Both the position numbers and the translations under genes were made by a program. From Ferrithrix thermotolerans DSM 19514 (GTDB taxonomy: Bacteria; Actinomycetota; Acidimicrobiia; Acidimicrobiales; CAIXPF01): a stretch of 64,000 nt of DNA. Shown here piece after piece: positions 44,920 through 54,306 of the stretch. Positions within the stretch are counted from its first letter, which is position 1, and each line of letters opens with the position of its first letter. The DNA lies in contig CAMDQT010000002.1 in assembly GCA_945906305.1 (NCBI GenBank), forward strand, positions 62,001 through 126,000. The letters are read 5' to 3'. The notes below the pieces were generated by a model, which was not told the DNA's origin, did not search any database, and saw only the letters and a program-made list of their open reading frames with translations.

Positions 44920-46446
44920 ATGTACAGCCTGAGTGAGGTCGCCCGGGTCCACACCGACCTCGGCCCGACGGACATCGATCACCTGCAGCGTCTGGTGGCC
45001 AACTGGGGGTTGCTGGCGGACTTGTCCTTCACTGACCTGCTGCTCTTCGCCACCGATGCATCCGCCCATCGTGGTGGCACCGCGGCATCCTCGACCCGTC
45101 AGTACGTCGTGTTGGCCCAGGTCCGCCCCACCACCAGCCAGACGTTGTACCCGTCCGACCTGGTGGGATCGCTCGCGTCGGCCGTGGAGCGGCCGCTGGT
45201 GGATCGCTGTTACCGCTCCGGCGAGACGATCGGCGCGGACGAGATCGTCGCCGAAGAAGAAGTCGCGCACTCGGTTCGGGCGGTACCGGTGCGTCATGGG
45301 GGCCGGATCATCGGGGTCCTCGCCAGCGAGGGTTTGCCCAGCGGAGGTCGCCGCCACGGCGAGTTGGAGACCGCGTATCTCAACGCTTTCGGGCATCTCG
45401 CCCGTATGGTCTCGGTGGGTGATTTCCCGTTCCCGGGCACTGAAGACCCACTCAAGGAACTGCCCCGCGTCGGCGACGGCGTCATCTTGCTTGGGGCCGA
45501 CGGGCGGGTGCAGTACAGCTCCCCGAACGCCGTGTCGGCCTTACACCGACTCGGGGTGGTCGTGCAGGTCGAGGGGGCGACGTTCGGGCAACTCGGCCTC
45601 GATGAAGCAGTGGTGCGCAACTCCACTGGCCAGCGGCAACCAGCCACGGCGGAGCTGTCCCGGGGAACTCACACCAACGTGCTGGTCCACGCCGTGCCGT
45701 TGCTAGGACGCAGCGCGGTGGTGGGGGTGTTGCTGGTGTTGCGGGACATCTCCGATTTGCGCCGGTTGGACCGGCTGCTCGTCTCCAAGGACACCCATAT
45801 CCGCGAGATCCACCATCGGGTCAAGAACAACTTGCAGACCATCTCGTCTCTGCTGCGTATCCAGGCCCGACGGGTGTCCTCACCCGAGGCCCGTGAAGCC
45901 ATCGAGGAATCGGTTCGTCGAATCGGCTCGATCGCGGTCGTCCACGAGACCCTTTCCCGCGAGGCTGGCGACGACGTTCCCTTCTCCGACATTGCCCGTC
46001 CGATCATCCGGATGGTCGAGGAGTCCTTGGTCTCCCCGGAGCGCCCGGTGCGCTTTGGGTTAGTCGGTGATAGCCCGACGTTGCACGCCGATGTCGCCAC
46101 GCCACTGGCCTTGGTGCTCACCGAACTGCTGCAGAACACCGTCGACCACGCCTACCGTGGTCCGGCGGCGAGCACCGAGGGTGACGATCCTGGTCAGGTG
46201 GTGGTCACCGTGACCGGGCCAGTCGAGCTGAACGGGCGTTCGTCGGTGGTCGTCGAGGTGCGTGACGATGGCGTGGGGCTGCCGGAAGGCTTTTCCCTCG
46301 AGACCTCAACGGGACTCGGTCTGTCTATCGTCGGCACCCTGGTCTGCAACGAACTCGAGGGGTCAATCGCCATGACCGGCCGTCCCGATGAGCAGGCTGG
46401 CACCGTGGTGACAGTGACGGTGCCGCTAGAGCGGCGGACAGACTGA
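44920..46446 (+). CDS. pdtaS: PdtaS-like sensor histidine kinase (GAF-PAS-HisKA_2-HATPase)
   Basis: DTHIREIHHRVKNNLQTISSLLRIQARR H-box; STGLGLSIVGTLVCNEL; N-terminal GAF-like region; adjacent to whiB. Confidence 0.9.
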   Translation: MYSLSEVARVHTDLGPTDIDHLQRLVANWGLLADLSFTDLLLFATDASAHRGGTAASSTRQYVVLAQVRPTTSQTLYPSDLVGSLASAVERPLVDRCYRSGETIGADEIVAEEEVAHSVRAVPVRHGGRIIGVLASEGLPSGGRRHGELETAYLNAFGHLARMVSVGDFPFPGTEDPLKELPRVGDGVILLGADGRVQYSSPNAVSALHRLGVVVQVEGATFGQLGLDEAVVRNSTGQRQPATAELSRGTHTNVLVHAVPLLGRSAVVGVLLVLRDISDLRRLDRLLVSKDTHIREIHHRVKNNLQTISSLLRIQARRVSSPEAREAIEESVRRIGSIAVVHETLSREAGDDVPFSDIARPIIRMVEESLVSPERPVRFGLVGDSPTLHADVATPLALVLTELLQNTVDHAYRGPAASTEGDDPGQVVVTVTGPVELNGRSSVVVEVRDDGVGLPEGFSLETSTGLGLSIVGTLVCNELEGSIAMTGRPDEQAGTVVTVTVPLERRTD

Positions 46447-46493
46447 GCGACGCTCGACATCGCCCGGCATCGCTCCGGTTGTGCTGAACGAGG

Positions 46494-46790
46494 TCAGGAT
46501 GCTTCGCGCTGGTCGTTCAGCCAAGTCTTGCGGAGCTTACGACGCTCATCTTCGGAGGTACCGCCCCACACGCCGGTGTCCTGGTTGGTCATGAGGGCGA
46601 ATTCCAGGCAGGGGGTCAGCGAGGGGCAGGACTCGCATACGGCCTTGGCCATGGCGATCTGTTCCAGTGCTGGTCCAGTGGTGCCAACGGGGAAGAAAAG
46701 GTCGGGACTGGTGTCGCGACAGTGTGCGATACGTCGCCATTCATCGTTCTCAGCCGCAAGGGTCAGATTACGAGACGAAGAAAGGGCCAC
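46494..46790 (-). CDS. whiB: WhiB-family transcriptional regulator (WhiB1-like)
   Basis: WRRIAHCRDTSPDLFFPVG..AVCESCPSLTPCLEFAL..GVWGGTSEDERR; GTG at 46790 preceded on the minus strand by GGAGGT, favoured over 46862. Confidence 0.93.
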   Translation of the reverse strand: MALSSSRNLTLAAENDEWRRIAHCRDTSPDLFFPVGTTGPALEQIAMAKAVCESCPSLTPCLEFALMTNQDTGVWGGTSEDERRKLRKTWLNDQREAS

Positions 46791-47102
46791 CAAGACCTCC
46801 AACCCAAACGCGCCAACGGCGCAGGAACTAGCTAGGGGGATTGCCACTCGTTCAACGGACACCTGCCTGGCCGACGGGGGTTGAAGAACTCCGAGGGTAG
46901 TAGGCGTGCTGCCTTGGTCGGACCGTGTGACCGTCAGAATTTACAACCTGTTAATGGAAGCGATCAAGGGATGGGGGGAGGATTTTCTGCCGATTGTCGG
47001 TGAGGACCGGAGACATGACGGTCCGTTCCGCCCGACCCCTTGCCTCGACACGGGCCGAGACGGCGCCGCTCACATCTGGTCGGGGTCGGCTCTCCGGCCG
47101 GT

Positions 47103-48053
47103 TCATGGCCTGGTCGGCGCGATCAGCCGCAGGGCATCGGGCTCCCAGCGGAAGCTAAACGAGCAGGTGGGCCCCATCGGCTCCCCGTCGGTCTGAGCCG
47201 AGGCCGGAGCCATTGAGTAGTAGGTGACTTCGGAAGTGACCTTACGGCACTGCACCCCGTTGGCAGTGGCGATGCCCTTCGAGGAGTACAACATGCGGCC
47301 GGCGAGGCGGGCGATGGTGAGGACCGAACTCGGCCGCACCTCGACCGCCCATAGGCCGTCACCGCTGCGGCAGCCGGTTGGCAGCACCGTGAGTGGGCGA
47401 CGTCCCGCGTAGGAGTAGGGGTGGGTGGCGAGGGCCAGCACCCAGAACGCGCTCTGGGAGCGGTCCAACCCGGGCTCAATGGATTCGGACTGGGCAGGTT
47501 CGCTAAAAAGGGCAGTCGGGCCGGGTCGCGGCCACGCTTCGCGGCAGGCGGCGGCGGCAAACCATAGGTGGCCGAGGTGGGCCTTGAGCGAGGGCCGGGA
47601 CTCGACTCTTTTGACCACGGCAGCGTCGAAGCCCACCCCGGCATTGGCCAGGAACCCCCAGCCGTTGAGCCGGCCCCAGCCGCGTCGGCTGGTCCAACCC
47701 GCTCCGAGGGCGCGGAGCGCAACGTCGTGGGCCTCGCCGAGCGCTCTGGGCAGGCCCAAGGTGCGGGCGACGACATTTGTCGTCCCCCCGGGTAGGGGAA
47801 CCAAGGTGGCGTCGGATTTGGCGTTGGCCATCACGTTCGCCACCCGATTGAGCGTGCCGTCACCACCGAGCACGGCCACCGCCTGGGTTCCCGCCAGAGC
47901 GGCTCGTACGTCCTCGTCCAAGCCGTGACGGGACGTGAGCAGCAGGTCCACCTGGTGCTCACGCGACCAGCGTTCGATGCTGGCCGAGATGCGGTCCCGG
48001 TTTACGCCGCGGGCGTGAGGATTGGCCACGAGCAGGACGCGCACGGAGTGCAT
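47103..48053 (-). CDS. Diacylglycerol kinase-family lipid kinase
   Basis: VLLVANPHARGVNRDRISASIERW.. VAVLGGDGTLNRVANVMANAKSDATLVPLPGGTTNVVARTLGLP. Confidence 0.92.
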   Translation of the reverse strand: MHSVRVLLVANPHARGVNRDRISASIERWSREHQVDLLLTSRHGLDEDVRAALAGTQAVAVLGGDGTLNRVANVMANAKSDATLVPLPGGTTNVVARTLGLPRALGEAHDVALRALGAGWTSRRGWGRLNGWGFLANAGVGFDAAVVKRVESRPSLKAHLGHLWFAAAACREAWPRPGPTALFSEPAQSESIEPGLDRSQSAFWVLALATHPYSYAGRRPLTVLPTGCRSGDGLWAVEVRPSSVLTIARLAGRMLYSSKGIATANGVQCRKVTSEVTYYSMAPASAQTDGEPMGPTCSFSFRWEPDALRLIAPTRP

Positions 48054-48124
48054 TGTGTCAGTCCTGGCCTCGTACTTGGCCTCTGATTTGTACGGTGATG
48101 CGCTCGGCGCAGCACAATTCAGGT

Positions 48125-48904
48125 ATGCATGTCGTTGTCTGCGTGAAGCAGATCCCAGATCCAGCCGAGCCTGGTTCGCTCGATCCGGCTACCAAGACAC
48201 TGAAGCGGTCGGGCAATATCATTCTTGATGAGTCCGACTCCTATGGCGTGGAGATGGCGCTCCAGCTGGTGACCAGCGCCGGTGGCGGTACGGTGAGCTT
48301 GGTGTCGATGGCTCCCGGGGGAGAGACCAAGGGCCTTCGCACCGCGCTGGCCATGGGTGCCTCCGACGCCATCTTGGTGTCCGATCCGGTGCTGAACGGC
48401 ACCGACGCCCTCGGGACGGCCAAGGTGCTCGCGGCGGCGATCGCCCGGAAAAGCCCCGATCTGGTGCTCACCGCCACCGAGTCCTCCGATGGCTACACCG
48501 GCACGGTGCCCAGCCAGATCGCCGAGTTGCTCGGGCTGCCGTCGGTCACCTTCGCCCGTTCAATTGAGATCAACGGGCAGTCGGTGAACGTCCGGCGCCA
48601 AACCGAATCGGGCTACGACGAGGTGACCTGCCCACTTCCTGCGGTCGTATCGGTCACCGCTGGAGTGGTGGAGCCGCGTTACCCGTCCTTCAAGGGCATC
48701 ATGGCCGCCAAGTCCAAGCCGGTCGAGGCACTCACTGTCGCCGACCTCGGCTTGTCCGCCGATGAGGTCGGATGGGCCGGAGGCGGCCAGGAGATCGTCG
48801 AGATTGCCGCCTCCGAGGCCCGCGAGGCGGGCCGGGTCGTGGAAGACGAAGGCGAAGGCTATGCGGAGATCGTGAACTTCCTCGAGAACTTGAAGGTGAT
48901 CTGA
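48125..48904 (+). CDS. etfB: Electron transfer flavoprotein beta subunit
   Basis: MHVVVCVKQIPDPAEPGSLDPATKTLKRSGNIILDESDSYGVEMALQL. Confidence 0.95.
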   Translation: MHVVVCVKQIPDPAEPGSLDPATKTLKRSGNIILDESDSYGVEMALQLVTSAGGGTVSLVSMAPGGETKGLRTALAMGASDAILVSDPVLNGTDALGTAKVLAAAIARKSPDLVLTATESSDGYTGTVPSQIAELLGLPSVTFARSIEINGQSVNVRRQTESGYDEVTCPLPAVVSVTAGVVEPRYPSFKGIMAAKSKPVEALTVADLGLSADEVGWAGGGQEIVEIAASEAREAGRVVEDEGEGYAEIVNFLENLKVI

Positions 48905-48905
48905 C

Positions 48906-49871
48906 ATGGCACTGGACAACGTTTGGGTGTTCGCCGAGGCGGCCGACGGCCGAGTGAAGACCATCACACTGGAGATGCTGGCCAAGGCACGCGAGATTGC
49001 CGACGAGGTCAGCTGCTTCTATGCCGGTGCCGGTGATGACGTTGCAGAAACCCTTGGCGAGCATGGCGCGAGCACCGTGTTCGCAACGGGTGATCTCGAT
49101 GATGCGCTGCTCGGCCCACCGGTGGCGGCGGCGATCGCGGCCAAGATCGCAGCTGACGGTGCACCGGACTTGATCATGTTCGGCACCACCTACGACGGCC
49201 GGGACGTGGCCGGTCGGTTGTCCGCCAAGCTTGGCGCTCCGGTCATCACCAATGTCGCCGACCTCATCGTGAACGGCGAGGACGTGGCGGGCGTGGAGCC
49301 GGTATTCGGCGGTAGCACCAATGTGACCACTCGGTTCAAAGGCGAGGCGGTCAAGATCGTGCTCGTGCGGCCCAAATCCTTCGCCGCAGAATCGGCCGGT
49401 GGTTCGGTCGCCGACGTCGAGGATCTCGACGTGCCCGAGGTGGGCAACACCGGTACCGCCAAGGTCACGGCGCGTTTCATGGAGGAGACCAGCGGTCCCA
49501 AGCTCGAGGAGGCGGCGATCGTCGTATCGGGCGGTCGCGGTCTGGGCGAGGCGGCCAAATACGCCATGGTGGAGCAGCTCGCCAAGCTGCTCAAGGCGGC
49601 ACCGGGAGCGTCGCGTGCCATCGTTGATGCCGGTTGGGTGCCGTACTCCTATCAGGTTGGCCAAACCGGCAAGGTCGTCAAGCCGACCGTGTACCTGGCC
49701 TGCGGCATTTCAGGCGCCACTCAGCACATGGTGGGCATGAAGGGTGCCAAGTACATCATCGCCATCAACAAAGACAAGGAAGCCCCGATCTTCTCCATCG
49801 CCGATCTCGGGATCGTCGGTGACGTCCACAAGGTGATGCCCAAGCTGATCGAGGCCCTTCAGGGTCGCTGA
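48906..49871 (+). CDS. etfA: Electron transfer flavoprotein alpha subunit
   Basis: VVSGGRGLGEAAKYAMVEQLAKLL.. GASRAIVDAGWVPYSYQVGQTGKVVKPTVYLACGISGATQHMVGMKGA. Confidence 0.96.
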   Translation: MALDNVWVFAEAADGRVKTITLEMLAKAREIADEVSCFYAGAGDDVAETLGEHGASTVFATGDLDDALLGPPVAAAIAAKIAADGAPDLIMFGTTYDGRDVAGRLSAKLGAPVITNVADLIVNGEDVAGVEPVFGGSTNVTTRFKGEAVKIVLVRPKSFAAESAGGSVADVEDLDVPEVGNTGTAKVTARFMEETSGPKLEEAAIVVSGGRGLGEAAKYAMVEQLAKLLKAAPGASRAIVDAGWVPYSYQVGQTGKVVKPTVYLACGISGATQHMVGMKGAKYIIAINKDKEAPIFSIADLGIVGDVHKVMPKLIEALQGR

Positions 49872-49885
49872 GCTTGGGGTGCACA

Positions 49886-49924
49886 CAGGGCCCGGGGCGA
49901 CGCCTCGGGCCCTGAGCCGTTTTC
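49886..49924 (+). terminator. Intrinsic-type terminator downstream of etfBA
   Basis: CAGGGCCCG-N11-CGGGCCCTG perfect 9-bp stem followed shortly by TTTT. Confidence 0.7.
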
Positions 49925-49973
49925 GGCCTTACCGCCTGAACCTGGTTGGCTCGGGCGCCGCCAATGGCCTGGT

Positions 49974-50966
49974 TCAGCCGTCGAACTTGCGATCGCTGGC
50001 CATAACGGCCCAGGCCAAGCCGCGATCGGGGTCCGCCGCCGCCAGCCGGAACGTCCAGCCCATGTCGGACTCGGGGGTGTCCCAGGCCACGAAGACCAGC
50101 GCGGCGATGGCCTCGCCCAACTCGTCGGGCTCCACCGGCCAGTCGTCGGCCAGTCCGGTCAGGCTGGCCATGGTCCACCAGGCGATGAATCGGCCTGCAG
50201 CCATGCCGCGGCGGCGGCCATGAGCACCCCCTGAGGCGGCGGCCCAGGCCATCATCTCCAACGCCTGACGGGCCGGGATCGAACCGGTGCGGGCCTCTGC
50301 TACGCCGAGCGCGGCGATGGCGTCGAGGGGGTCGCCAGCCACCGTTACGGCATCGGCTCGGCCATTGGATTCGGTGGTCCATTGCCGGGTGAGGTCGATG
50401 AGGGCGTCGGTTGTGAGCGGGTCGCCCGCGAGTCGGGCCTCGTCAAGGGGCAGGACGACGGGCCGTAATGGAGGAAGTGCGGATGGGGGCGCGAAGATGC
50501 CGCGCTGCGGCTCGTAGGTGGCGAGCGGGTAACGCGGCTCCCATCGCTGCAACACCAACGGCAGTTCGTAGACCGAGGTGTCGATCGACTGGTCCTCGCT
50601 GAGGTCCTCACCTCGGACCACCCGTTCGTAGGCCACCAGCGCACGCACCGGCCCTGGTTCGAGATGGGGGGCCAACGAACGCCAGTCATGCACCGAGGCC
50701 ACCACTTCGCTGAGTGGTCCGATGGAGAAACGGCCGGTGGCCTCGCGCAGGATCGCCCCGCCGTGGGCGGCATCGGCTTGCAGCGCGATGCGGTACTCGG
50801 CATAAGACGCGGCCGGCCACAGTTGGCGCCCGACCGCGGTCGCGTTGTGGCAGCGGTCGCGTACGTGGCGAAGTTCGTCCCAATCTTGGTCGGCGCAAAG
50901 GTCCTCGAGGTGGCGTAGCAGCCCATCGAGGTCGGCACGTGCGATCAGTTCGTCGAGCCGGGTCAT
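49974..50966 (-). CDS. Uncharacterised 330-aa protein downstream of the SCO1664 trio
   Basis: MTRLDELIARADLDGLLRHLEDLCADQDWDELRHVRDRCHNAT.. no family recognised by eye; 46 nt after the SCO1664-like gene. Confidence 0.75.
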   Translation of the reverse strand: MTRLDELIARADLDGLLRHLEDLCADQDWDELRHVRDRCHNATAVGRQLWPAASYAEYRIALQADAAHGGAILREATGRFSIGPLSEVVASVHDWRSLAPHLEPGPVRALVAYERVVRGEDLSEDQSIDTSVYELPLVLQRWEPRYPLATYEPQRGIFAPPSALPPLRPVVLPLDEARLAGDPLTTDALIDLTRQWTTESNGRADAVTVAGDPLDAIAALGVAEARTGSIPARQALEMMAWAAASGGAHGRRRGMAAGRFIAWWTMASLTGLADDWPVEPDELGEAIAALVFVAWDTPESDMGWTFRLAAADPDRGLAWAVMASDRKFDG

Positions 50967-51012
50967 GGTTAGTCCGCTTTCGTCATGCCGATGGTGCTCC
51001 CGCAAGGCTGGC

Positions 51013-51738
51013 TCATACCAGCGGCCACGGGTAGCGGCGGCCAGTCGGGTCAGCCGGGAATCGTCGCCCGCTGAGTAGCAGGTCCATGCGTTCCAGGCAG
51101 GCCTCGCGTTCCTCGTCATCGTCGAGCAGGTCGGCCACCGATGCTGGTAAGCCGGCGGCGCGGAGCCGGGCAAGGTCCTCGAGCAGGGGTTGGGGGATGT
51201 CCTGGCCGGCGTAGTCCCACAGCACGGTGCGCAACTTGAACTCGGCGTGGAAGGACAAGCCGTTATCGATGCCGTACACCCGACCATCGCCGCCAATGAG
51301 GCAGTGGCCGCTCTTGCGGTCGGTGTTGTTGGCCACGATGTCGAACGCACAAATAGCCATGAGGTCAGCGCGATAGCGCACATCGTCGGAGACGGTGAAG
51401 TAGTGCTGTTCGAAGTCGGCCTCGACGAACAGTTGCAGCGAGCCTTCGCCCATCGGGCCATTGCGCAGCACGGTGGGTGGCACTACCCCCCAGCCAAGGG
51501 CATCAGACAGCTCGTAGGCGGCGATCTCGCGGCGGTACAGGCCCGAGGGGAAGTCCCACAAGGGCCGCTCGCCGCGCAGCGGTTTGTAGATCGCCTTACG
51601 GTGGCCCTCCCCGTCGAGGGTGACCAGATAGGTGCCGTTGGACGACCAGGGCATGCGGCCGAGGACCTCAAGCGGCCCTTGATACAGGGCGTGGAGCGTT
51701 TCGGGGTCGTTGCGGTGTTGCCGTTCTGACTCGCTCAC
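51013..51738 (-). CDS. SCO1664-family protein (TIGR03843-type, phosphatidylinositol kinase-like)
   Basis: GRMPWSSNGTYLVTLDGEGHRKAIYKPLRGERPLWDFPSGLYRREIAAYELSDALGWGVVPPTVLR; IVANNTDRKSGHCL; YGIDNGLSFH. Confidence 0.9.
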   Translation of the reverse strand: MSESERQHRNDPETLHALYQGPLEVLGRMPWSSNGTYLVTLDGEGHRKAIYKPLRGERPLWDFPSGLYRREIAAYELSDALGWGVVPPTVLRNGPMGEGSLQLFVEADFEQHYFTVSDDVRYRADLMAICAFDIVANNTDRKSGHCLIGGDGRVYGIDNGLSFHAEFKLRTVLWDYAGQDIPQPLLEDLARLRAAGLPASVADLLDDDEEREACLERMDLLLSGRRFPADPTGRRYPWPLV

Positions 51739-51788
51739 GGTGCACCGGTGCTGAGCAACGGGCCCATTCTTCGTCCTCCGGCTGGCAG

Positions 51789-52307
51789 TCAGTGCGGGCG
51801 GTGTCCGTTGGTCTTGATACAGGTGTGGCCGTCCCGGTCAATCGCTCGGCCGCACAGCGCGCATAACGGGCGTCCGCCCGAGACAAGGTCCTCGGCCCGG
51901 GTAATGAAGGCGCGGACCTGTTCGCGGGTCAGCACCCATCGGGCGGTAGCGGACTCCTCGGCTCGGTCCTCCTCCTCGGGCGAACCGATCTCCTCCAGGA
52001 GTACGAGTAGGCGGTCGTGCTCCTCGTCGTAGCCGAGCGCCAAGCCACCGATGGTGAACGCCGGCTCGACGGGGAAGTGCAACTCCAACTCGGTGGGTAA
52101 TGGCCCCTGCGGTTGGGCGGGAAGATCGGCAAGGATCTGGACGAAGGATTCGGCGAGGGCGCCGACCTGCTGTTTCTCGCAACGCAGGGTGACCAGCGAG
52201 CCGTCACCGAGGCACTGGAGGTAGAACACCCGCGCGCCAGGCTCACCGAGCGCACCGGCGGTGAACATTTCGACGTTGATGATGTCGTAGGGGGAGGGCA
52301 TGCTCAT
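51789..52307 (-). CDS. DUF3090 family protein (TIGR03847-type)
   Basis: PYDIINVEMFTAGALGEPGARVFYLQCLGDGSLVTLRCEKQQVGALAESF; C-terminal CxxC pair CALCGRAIDRDGHTC. Confidence 0.9.
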   Translation of the reverse strand: MSMPSPYDIINVEMFTAGALGEPGARVFYLQCLGDGSLVTLRCEKQQVGALAESFVQILADLPAQPQGPLPTELELHFPVEPAFTIGGLALGYDEEHDRLLVLLEEIGSPEEEDRAEESATARWVLTREQVRAFITRAEDLVSGGRPLCALCGRAIDRDGHTCIKTNGHRPH

Positions 52308-52978
52308 GATGGTTGCAGGGTCCGTAGGTCTCGTCCGGTGGAGTTGGTGGCCAGCACCACGGGCCCGCCGGCGCCGTACAGCACCGCGCTGACCGAGCAG
52401 GGTGACACCACAATGCGTTGAAACAGATCGAGGTGAGTGCCAATCGCCGACGCCAGGGCGGCCTTGATGGGATCGGCATGGGAGACACACACGATGGTCT
52501 TGCCCGCGTGAGCGGCGCGCAGCCGGTCGATGGTGCTCACGATCCGCAGTTGCATCTCCGCAAAGGACTCTCCGTTCGGGAAACGGAACCCTGACGGGTA
52601 ACGCTGCACGGTGGTCCATTCCGGAAGTTTGAACAGCTCCTTGAGTTCACGGCCGGTCCAGCCCCCGAAATCGCATTCGAGCAGGCCAGGTTCGGGCCGC
52701 ACCCGAAGACCGAGAGCGGCGGCGATGGGGGCAGCAGTTTCCCGGGTCCGTTCCAGCGGTGAGGCATAGACCGCGGCCACGTTTTTGAGCGGTGCGATGC
52801 GCTTGGCGGCGTCCTCGGCCTGCTTGTGACCCTCCGGTGCGAGGTGAAGGCCTTTGGCCCGTCCCGGTAGCGAGGTGCCCGTCGTCGGCGTCTTGCCGTG
52901 GCGGACGAGGAGCACCAGCGTGGAGGGCGGCCCCTTGGATTCGGCCGTGGCGTCTTTCGAAGTGGCGGGAGCAGGCAT
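52304..52978 (-). CDS. MSMEG_4193-family histidine phosphatase/phosphomutase (TIGR03848-type)
   Basis: LVLLVRHGKTPTTGTSLPGRAKGLHL; SPLERTRETAAPIAAALG; CVSHADPIKAALASAIG; ATGA overlap with DUF3090 gene. Confidence 0.92.
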   Translation of the reverse strand: MPAPATSKDATAESKGPPSTLVLLVRHGKTPTTGTSLPGRAKGLHLAPEGHKQAEDAAKRIAPLKNVAAVYASPLERTRETAAPIAAALGLRVRPEPGLLECDFGGWTGRELKELFKLPEWTTVQRYPSGFRFPNGESFAEMQLRIVSTIDRLRAAHAGKTIVCVSHADPIKAALASAIGTHLDLFQRIVVSPCSVSAVLYGAGGPVVLATNSTGRDLRTLQPS

Positions 52979-53049
52979 AGCCTCATCAACCTAGTCTTCC
53001 GCCGCCAACCTAGTCCTTCGCCGCACCGTGCCGACCTAGCCTGGCGGGT

Positions 53050-53751
53050 ATGAGCACCCGCCGCATCGAGGCCTTAGCGGTGTTGCAGCAGGAGGTGATT
53101 GGCTGTCGCCGTTGCCCTCGACTGGTTGCTTGGACCCAAGAGGTGGCGGCGACGCGCAAGGCGGCGTACCGAGACGAAACCTATTGGGGCCGGCCGGTTC
53201 CCGGTTTCGGGGACCCCGATGCCACGGTGGTGGTGATCGGCCTGGCCCCCGCCGCCCATGGGGCCAACCGCACCGGCCGCATGTTCACTGGGGACCGTTC
53301 CGGGGACTGGCTGTTCCGGGCGATGTATCGCGCCGGTCTGGCCAGCCAGCCCGAGTCGCGTCACCGCGACGACGGCTTGACCCTTAGCGGCGCCTATGTG
53401 ACCGCCCCGGTACGTTGCGCGCCGCCTGCGAACAAGCCGACCCCGGCCGAGCGCGACGCCTGCCGGGGTTTCCTCGTGGCGGAACTCGACTTGCTGGCCC
53501 AGGCCAAGGTGTTCGTGGCCCTTGGCGCGTTCGGGTACCAGGCGGTGGCCGACCTGCTCGAGGTGCCAAGGCCTCGTCCAGCTTTCCGCCATGGCCTCGA
53601 AGTGGCGGTTAGCGGCGACCGCACCCTGCTGTGCAGCTACCACGTGAGCCAGCAGAACACCTTCACTGGTCGTCTAACCGAGGCGATGGCGGACGCTGTT
53701 TTCCACCGGGCGGCCCTGCTGGCCGGTCGGGTGGTCCCCCACCCGGGTTAG
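53050..53751 (+). CDS. Type-5 uracil-DNA glycosylase
   Basis: GCRRCPRLVAWTQEVAATRKAAYRDETYWGRPVPGFGDPDATVVVIGLAPAAHGANRTGRMFTGD. Confidence 0.92.
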   Translation: MSTRRIEALAVLQQEVIGCRRCPRLVAWTQEVAATRKAAYRDETYWGRPVPGFGDPDATVVVIGLAPAAHGANRTGRMFTGDRSGDWLFRAMYRAGLASQPESRHRDDGLTLSGAYVTAPVRCAPPANKPTPAERDACRGFLVAELDLLAQAKVFVALGAFGYQAVADLLEVPRPRPAFRHGLEVAVSGDRTLLCSYHVSQQNTFTGRLTEAMADAVFHRAALLAGRVVPHPG

Positions 53752-53801
53752 GCCGAAGAACTGCTAGCACCCTGCGCCCCCAGGCAGGACACTGCGAGGG
53801 C

Positions 53802-54245
53802 ATGGAAGGACTCTGGGGCTCCCGCAGCGCACGTCAGAAGACGAGCTGCAATGGCGTGCTGCCGCCCCGCCGGCGTGATCGTTTTCTGCGGCGGCGGCCG
53901 ACCGGCCCCGCCATCGACCATCTCCGGGCCGATCTGGCCCGCCTCGAGATGCAGCAGAGAAAATCGGCGAGCTCGACCGTGGTCGACCCGGCCGAACGGG
54001 CGCTGCTGATTGAGCTGTACAGCGAGCTCATCGCGAGCGTCGAAGGGCCTGTTGTGCCCTTTCCGGTGGAGTTTCTGGTTGATCCGTCCGAGGCGATGGA
54101 TCGGGCCGAACCGGCCGAACTCGTGGACCTCGATCGTTACCGTCAGCGACGTTCCTCGCTCGTGGCCGCCGAGTTCGCCGCCGCCGATCGATCCTTCGCG
54201 GCAATCGGCGAGCCGCGCTCAACGTTGGAGGACAAGGCGGACTGA
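53802..54245 (+). CDS. Hypothetical protein
   Basis: 147-aa ORF with basic N-terminus, coherent spacing with neighbours; no family recognised. Confidence 0.6.
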   Translation: MEGLWGSRSARQKTSCNGVLPPRRRDRFLRRRPTGPAIDHLRADLARLEMQQRKSASSTVVDPAERALLIELYSELIASVEGPVVPFPVEFLVDPSEAMDRAEPAELVDLDRYRQRRSSLVAAEFAAADRSFAAIGEPRSTLEDKAD

Positions 54246-54252
54246 CGTCGGC

Positions 54253-54278
54253 CCCAGCTCGCTCGGTTAGGAGCTGGG
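54253..54278. terminator. Hairpin downstream of the 53802-54245 ORF
   Basis: CCCAGCTC-N10-GAGCTGGG, extended by GGCC/GGCC with one bulge; no T-tract. Confidence 0.45.
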
Positions 54279-54306
54279 CCCTGGTGCACCGGTAGCGTTC
54301 TCGCTG

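Noticed and set aside
46920-46945. Possible CRP site upstream of whiB (TGTGACCGTCAGAATTTACA)
   Set aside because: Only one half-site matches; spacing to a second half-site does not fit TGTGA-N6-TCACA.
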